Shown: in pieces, positions 15,771 to 18,513 of the stretch
Layout of the letters: the number at the start of each line of letters is the position of its first letter
Numbering within the stretch: position 1 is the first letter of the stretch
DNA from: UBA1268 sp965662195
Lineage (GTDB): Bacteria > Planctomycetota > Planctomycetia > Pirellulales > UBA1268
Reading direction: 5' to 3'
DNA length: 18,513 nucleotides
NCBI GenBank assembly: GCA_965662195.1
Contig: CBFIHA010000073.1
Coordinates: forward strand, 1-18,513
Translations under genes and position numbers: made by a program
Notes under the pieces: model-generated
Database searches by the model: none
Told to the model about the DNA's origin: nothing
Seen by the model: the letters and a program-made list of their open reading frames with translations, nothing else

Positions 15771-17447
15771 CTACTGCGTTCGCGGGGATGACTGAGGGAG
15801 CCGCAGGCCGACGTCGTCGCTGCCGGCAGCCGGATCCGTGCCCGGCGGCATTGGGCCACCATCGTCGTTGCCGTCGGGGCCGACGGAGTAGATGAGGAGG
15901 GCCCCGTCGGTCTGTTTCAGAAGGAGCTGTTCGTTGCCCGCAAAGGGATCGGCCGGCTCAAGCGGTAGAAATGCGGGCACGAGATCGTCGAACGCTCCCG
16001 GCAGGCTGCCCTTCTCGATTCGATGACGGGTCGCTGCCACGGCAACGGCTGCCGCTCGATGGAGCGCCTGCGAACGCACGCTACTGCGGATACAGCCGGA
16101 GAGAGCGGGAGCAAGGAGCCGGGTCACGATGCCGCGACGACTGATGTTGAGACGGTCTTCGATCGCCTTGGCCTCGCCAATCCTTTCGGAATATGGCTTC
16201 GGCAGCGTGAGCAGCTGCTGGTAGGCACGCAGGGTAGCACGGTAGGACCGCAAATCCTCCGGCAGAAAAAAAACCCGATACATCGGGTCCGTCGCCAGGA
16301 TGAGTGGGCCGCTGAAGAGGCCCAGCGATGGGGCAGAGGATTCCATGCCAGCCAGCAGAACAATCGAGTCCAGCGCCGAGAGGCCATCACAAAAAGAGGC
16401 AAAAAACATTTCCCCAAACGCCTCCTCACCAAAGAAGTGCCGCTCAAACGAAGGCACCATATGCACGAGGTCGCGGATAGCAGGGTCGTCGAGCCGAGCG
16501 AGATCGGACGGTGTGAGCTTTGGCAGTACTTGGACGAGCGTGTCCAGCGCCATGGTGTCGATGGCGAGCCCAACCAGACCACTGATCAGAATTGGCTCGG
16601 CGGCCGCATGCTGACTCAACCTGTGAAGCACGGTAAGAGCGTCGAGTGCACCTGCCACATCACCCGTGGACGCACTGCGCCGGGCGGCAAGTTGCACCAG
16701 CCGGGAGGCCTGGCGAATCGACTGAATCTCCGGGAGCGTCATGTCGAGGGATGGTCGCGTCCAATCACGAGGGAAGCGACAGACCTCACGGCGGGAAGCT
16801 GCGTGTAGAAGTGAGATCGTCTCTCTGTGCCGGGCCAGGAGATCGGCGACAGCAGAATTCTGCACGTCGACAGTCGACGAGTCGCGGAGGGGTGAATCCT
16901 GATCAACTGCCGCCGGATCACCCTCAAGGGCAGAGAACGCCGCTCGATAGAGCAAAGCCGCATTGGCAGCGTCAGTAACCAAGGGCGGCAGATTGCTCCG
17001 GATGAGTTCAGCGGCCTCGGCCTTCATGCCAGCAGCGCGGGCCGTGATCCCACTGTCGAGGGTCAGCAGCGTCCCCCCAGCCACCACCTTCGCAATCAGG
17101 AATGCGGCCACGAGCCCCACCAGCGGCCAGCGGGCCGCCGGCCGGGTCGCCAAACCATCGGCTCCCGGCCGTATCCCGACCCGCGAAATCCATGCACCAC
17201 CAATCAGGGCCGACAGGAACGCGGTGAGTACCGGGCCAAACCAGTTGACTTGGAGCTCCGCGGCGAAGGCCAGCATGAAGCTCAGGGCCAACCACGGCAG
17301 CAGGGCGAGAACCGGAGCGATGACAGCCAATGTGATCAGGAGCCGCTGCAGCCACGGCCGTTGCACACGGGCTGCAGCCGCGGTCATCGTGGCAGACCAG
17401 AAGAGGGCGGCGGCCACGACAGCGATGAAAAAGGCAAGGTGGATCAT
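15771..17447 (-). CDS. Membrane protein of unknown function with C-terminal VGPDGNDDGG motif
   Basis: A 558-residue protein with four likely N-terminal helices, about 1-25, 36-64, 69-88 and 107-130, then a long, mainly alpha-helical domain of some 400 residues outside the membrane. Near the end it has LEPADPFAGNEQLLLKQTDGALLIYSVGPDGNDDGG. This pattern (DPFxGxxLxxxxxxxxxxLYSVGPDGxDDGG) recurs at the ends of planctomycete proteins and resembles the calcium-binding C-terminal part of type II pseudopilins; it may bind calcium. No enzyme motif was recognised. Its ATG overlaps the stop of the upstream small gene in ATGA, so it belongs to the sigma factor operon and may be its target or sensor. Confidence 0.75.
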   Translation of the reverse strand: MIHLAFFIAVVAAALFWSATMTAAAARVQRPWLQRLLITLAVIAPVLALLPWLALSFMLAFAAELQVNWFGPVLTAFLSALIGGAWISRVGIRPGADGLATRPAARWPLVGLVAAFLIAKVVAGGTLLTLDSGITARAAGMKAEAAELIRSNLPPLVTDAANAALLYRAAFSALEGDPAAVDQDSPLRDSSTVDVQNSAVADLLARHRETISLLHAASRREVCRFPRDWTRPSLDMTLPEIQSIRQASRLVQLAARRSASTGDVAGALDALTVLHRLSQHAAAEPILISGLVGLAIDTMALDTLVQVLPKLTPSDLARLDDPAIRDLVHMVPSFERHFFGEEAFGEMFFASFCDGLSALDSIVLLAGMESSAPSLGLFSGPLILATDPMYRVFFLPEDLRSYRATLRAYQQLLTLPKPYSERIGEAKAIEDRLNISRRGIVTRLLAPALSGCIRSSVRSQALHRAAAVAVAATRHRIEKGSLPGAFDDLVPAFLPLEPADPFAGNEQLLLKQTDGALLIYSVGPDGNDDGGPMPPGTDPAAGSDDVGLRLPQSSPRTQ

Positions 17448-17806
17448 CGGAAGCTCCGCGGTTCTGTTGATGGTTGGGCGAATGATTCAAAGGGAATCTC
17501 GGCAGCGGCCATGCGTTCGGTCAATGAGCGTGGCTGAATGGCGGCATGGTCGGCAACCGATCGGCCGAGCCCGAGGCTTCCGCCCCACGCGGCCACGAGA
17601 AGTGCCGCCGCCGCGGCGGTTCCGAGGAGCGACCACTCTGCTCCGGCGGTGATTTCGTCAGCTGGCGGCTCGGCCAGCACAGTATCGATTGCCACCAACA
17701 CTCGACGCCGCAGGGAGGACGGTGGTTTTCGGATCGCGCTTCTGCCGAGCCGGGCCTCGATGGATCGGTCGTCGTCATCGGGAACATGCATTTTCAGGTG
17801 AGTCAT
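17444..17806 (-). CDS. Small single-span membrane protein, possible anti-sigma or sigma partner
   Basis: A 120-residue protein with a charged N-terminal half (HVPDDDDRSIEARL, then RKPPSSLRRRVLVAI) and one hydrophobic segment at about 58-80 (WSLLGTAAAAALLVAAWGGSLGL). Its start shares one base with the sigma factor stop (TGATG) and its stop overlaps the next start (ATGA). Position right after an ECF sigma gene and a cytoplasmic-head/one-helix layout suggest an anti-sigma role, but no zinc-binding HxxxCxxC motif is present and the family is not recognised. Confidence 0.65.
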   Translation of the reverse strand: MTHLKMHVPDDDDRSIEARLGRSAIRKPPSSLRRRVLVAIDTVLAEPPADEITAGAEWSLLGTAAAAALLVAAWGGSLGLGRSVADHAAIQPRSLTERMAAAEIPFESFAQPSTEPRSFR

Positions 17807-18402
17807 CAGGAAGCCTCCTCCGTGTTCAATAGAGTGCGGAGTTTGTCAATCGCGTAGCGATAGCGACTGGCCGCGGTGTTGAGGCTCGTGCCCATGGCCA
17901 CAGCAATTTCGGCGAACGTAAGGCCGCCCTGAAACTTAAGAGCTACGACTTCTCGCTGGGCGTCAGGAAGCGTCGCCATGGCAGCCTGCAGCTGTTCGTC
18001 TGGCATCGTGGCCGGCGGTGTGATGTTACGGCCATCGGATTCCCGCTGCTGGCCAATCGCCATCATCGCTCCGCGCACCATCGCCGCCCGCCGTCGTCGC
18101 CTGCTGACCGCATGCCGCAGCATCGTAAACACATAGGCCTCAAGGTCGGCGACGGACGCCAGCCGGGTGCGGTGGCGGGCCAGCTCGACAAACACGTCGT
18201 GCACGATGTCTTCGGCGTCGGCGGTCGAGGTGGTCATCATCAAGGCGGTGTTGAAGAGCCGGCCGGCGAGCCGGTCGTAGAGGGTAGCGAAGGCAGCCGG
18301 GTCGCCGGCTGCCAGTGACTCGTTGAGCGTCGATGCCACCCGTGGATCTCCGTCGGCTTTCCCCCAAGGGGCCATGAGTTGCCGTTTTTTGTCTATCGCC
18401 AT
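17806..18402 (-). CDS. ECF-type RNA polymerase sigma factor
   Basis: A 198-residue sigma-70 family factor. Region 2 spans about 37-105 (FATLYDRLAGRLFNTAL, then DAEDIVHDVFVELARH and AYVFTMLRHAVSRRRRR) and region 4 about 138-192 (MATLPDAQREVVALKFQGGLTFAEIAVAMGTSLNTAASR), the latter a helix-turn-helix for the -35 element. It lacks regions 1.1 and 3, as expected for this class. It should direct transcription of a small regulon, probably including its own operon with the two following membrane proteins. ATG 18402 is preceded by a run of nine G at the ribosome-binding position. Confidence 0.93.
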   Translation of the reverse strand: MAIDKKRQLMAPWGKADGDPRVASTLNESLAAGDPAAFATLYDRLAGRLFNTALMMTTSTADAEDIVHDVFVELARHRTRLASVADLEAYVFTMLRHAVSRRRRRAAMVRGAMMAIGQQRESDGRNITPPATMPDEQLQAAMATLPDAQREVVALKFQGGLTFAEIAVAMGTSLNTAASRYRYAIDKLRTLLNTEEAS

Positions 18403-18407
18403 TGCCG

Positions 18408-18416
18408 CCCCCCCCC
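18408..18416 (-). promoter_or_regulatory. G9 homopolymer at the ribosome-binding site of the sigma factor gene
   Basis: The minus strand reads TTGGGGGGGGGCGGCA before the ATG at 18402, with the nine G five bases upstream. It is the only Shine-Dalgarno-like element present, so the homopolymer itself probably pairs with the 16S tail. Its length could vary by slippage. Confidence 0.5.
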
Positions 18417-18452
18417 AATGGTAAGAGCAACATTTTTTCCGTACATCCGGCG

Positions 18453-18486
18453 TGGGCCTGATCGAAGCGAGCTGAGATCAGGCCCA
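18453..18486. repeat. Perfect 11-bp inverted repeat upstream of the sigma factor operon
   Basis: TGGGCCTGATC at 18453-18463 pairs with GATCAGGCCCA at 18476-18486 around a 12-base loop. It lies 51 bases upstream of the sigma factor start. It may be the terminator of a gene beyond the window edge or an operator; no T-run follows directly on either strand. Confidence 0.6.
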
Positions 18487-18513
18487 AACCGGCGGCCAAT
18501 CTGCAAAGGTGGG

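Overview
The window is GC-rich, gene-dense bacterial DNA, most like a member of the Planctomycetes. That is an inference from a Gfo/Idh/MocA remnant, a membrane protein ending in a VGPDGNDDGG-type tail, an ECF sigma factor operon, a secreted beta-propeller protein and a REP-associated transposase. No tRNA, rRNA or CRISPR array was seen.

Positions 220-9826 look like a compact biosynthetic cluster in two converging arms. The plus arm encodes an arginine:glycine-amidinotransferase-type enzyme, a 1441-residue membrane synthetase and an Sfp-type phosphopantetheinyl transferase. The synthetase has the layout of epsilon-poly-lysine synthetase (Pls/PosA type): adenylation, thiolation, then three soluble domains separated by three pairs of membrane helices. 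The minus arm encodes SbnA and SbnB homologues, which together make L-2,3-diaminopropionate (Dap), and a DUF418/YeiB-like membrane protein. The simplest reading is that SbnA/SbnB supply Dap, the transferase activates the carrier domain, the synthetase joins Dap into an isopeptide oligomer or polymer, and the amidinotransferase converts amines to guanidines on the monomer or product. Poly-Dap made by a Pls-like enzyme is known from Streptomyces; the amidinotransferase linkage is the part that looks new. The product is inferred, not shown.

Positions 9827-14587 hold a secreted protein resembling family-43-type beta-propeller glycosidases, an alpha-oxoamine synthase (PLP enzyme) fused to an acyl-carrier-like domain that has lost its phosphopantetheine serine, and a lone glycine-cleavage-H-like lipoyl protein. 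Their link to the cluster is uncertain.

Positions 14589-15514 are a REP/RAYT unit: a Y1 transposase gene bounded by a perfect 27-bp inverted repeat. Next to it lies a remnant of a Gfo/Idh/MocA oxidoreductase. Positions 15771-18402 are a tightly coupled minus-strand operon: an ECF sigma factor, a small single-span membrane protein (possible anti-sigma or partner) and a four-helix membrane protein of unknown function, preceded by a G9 tract at the ribosome-binding site and an 11-bp dyad.
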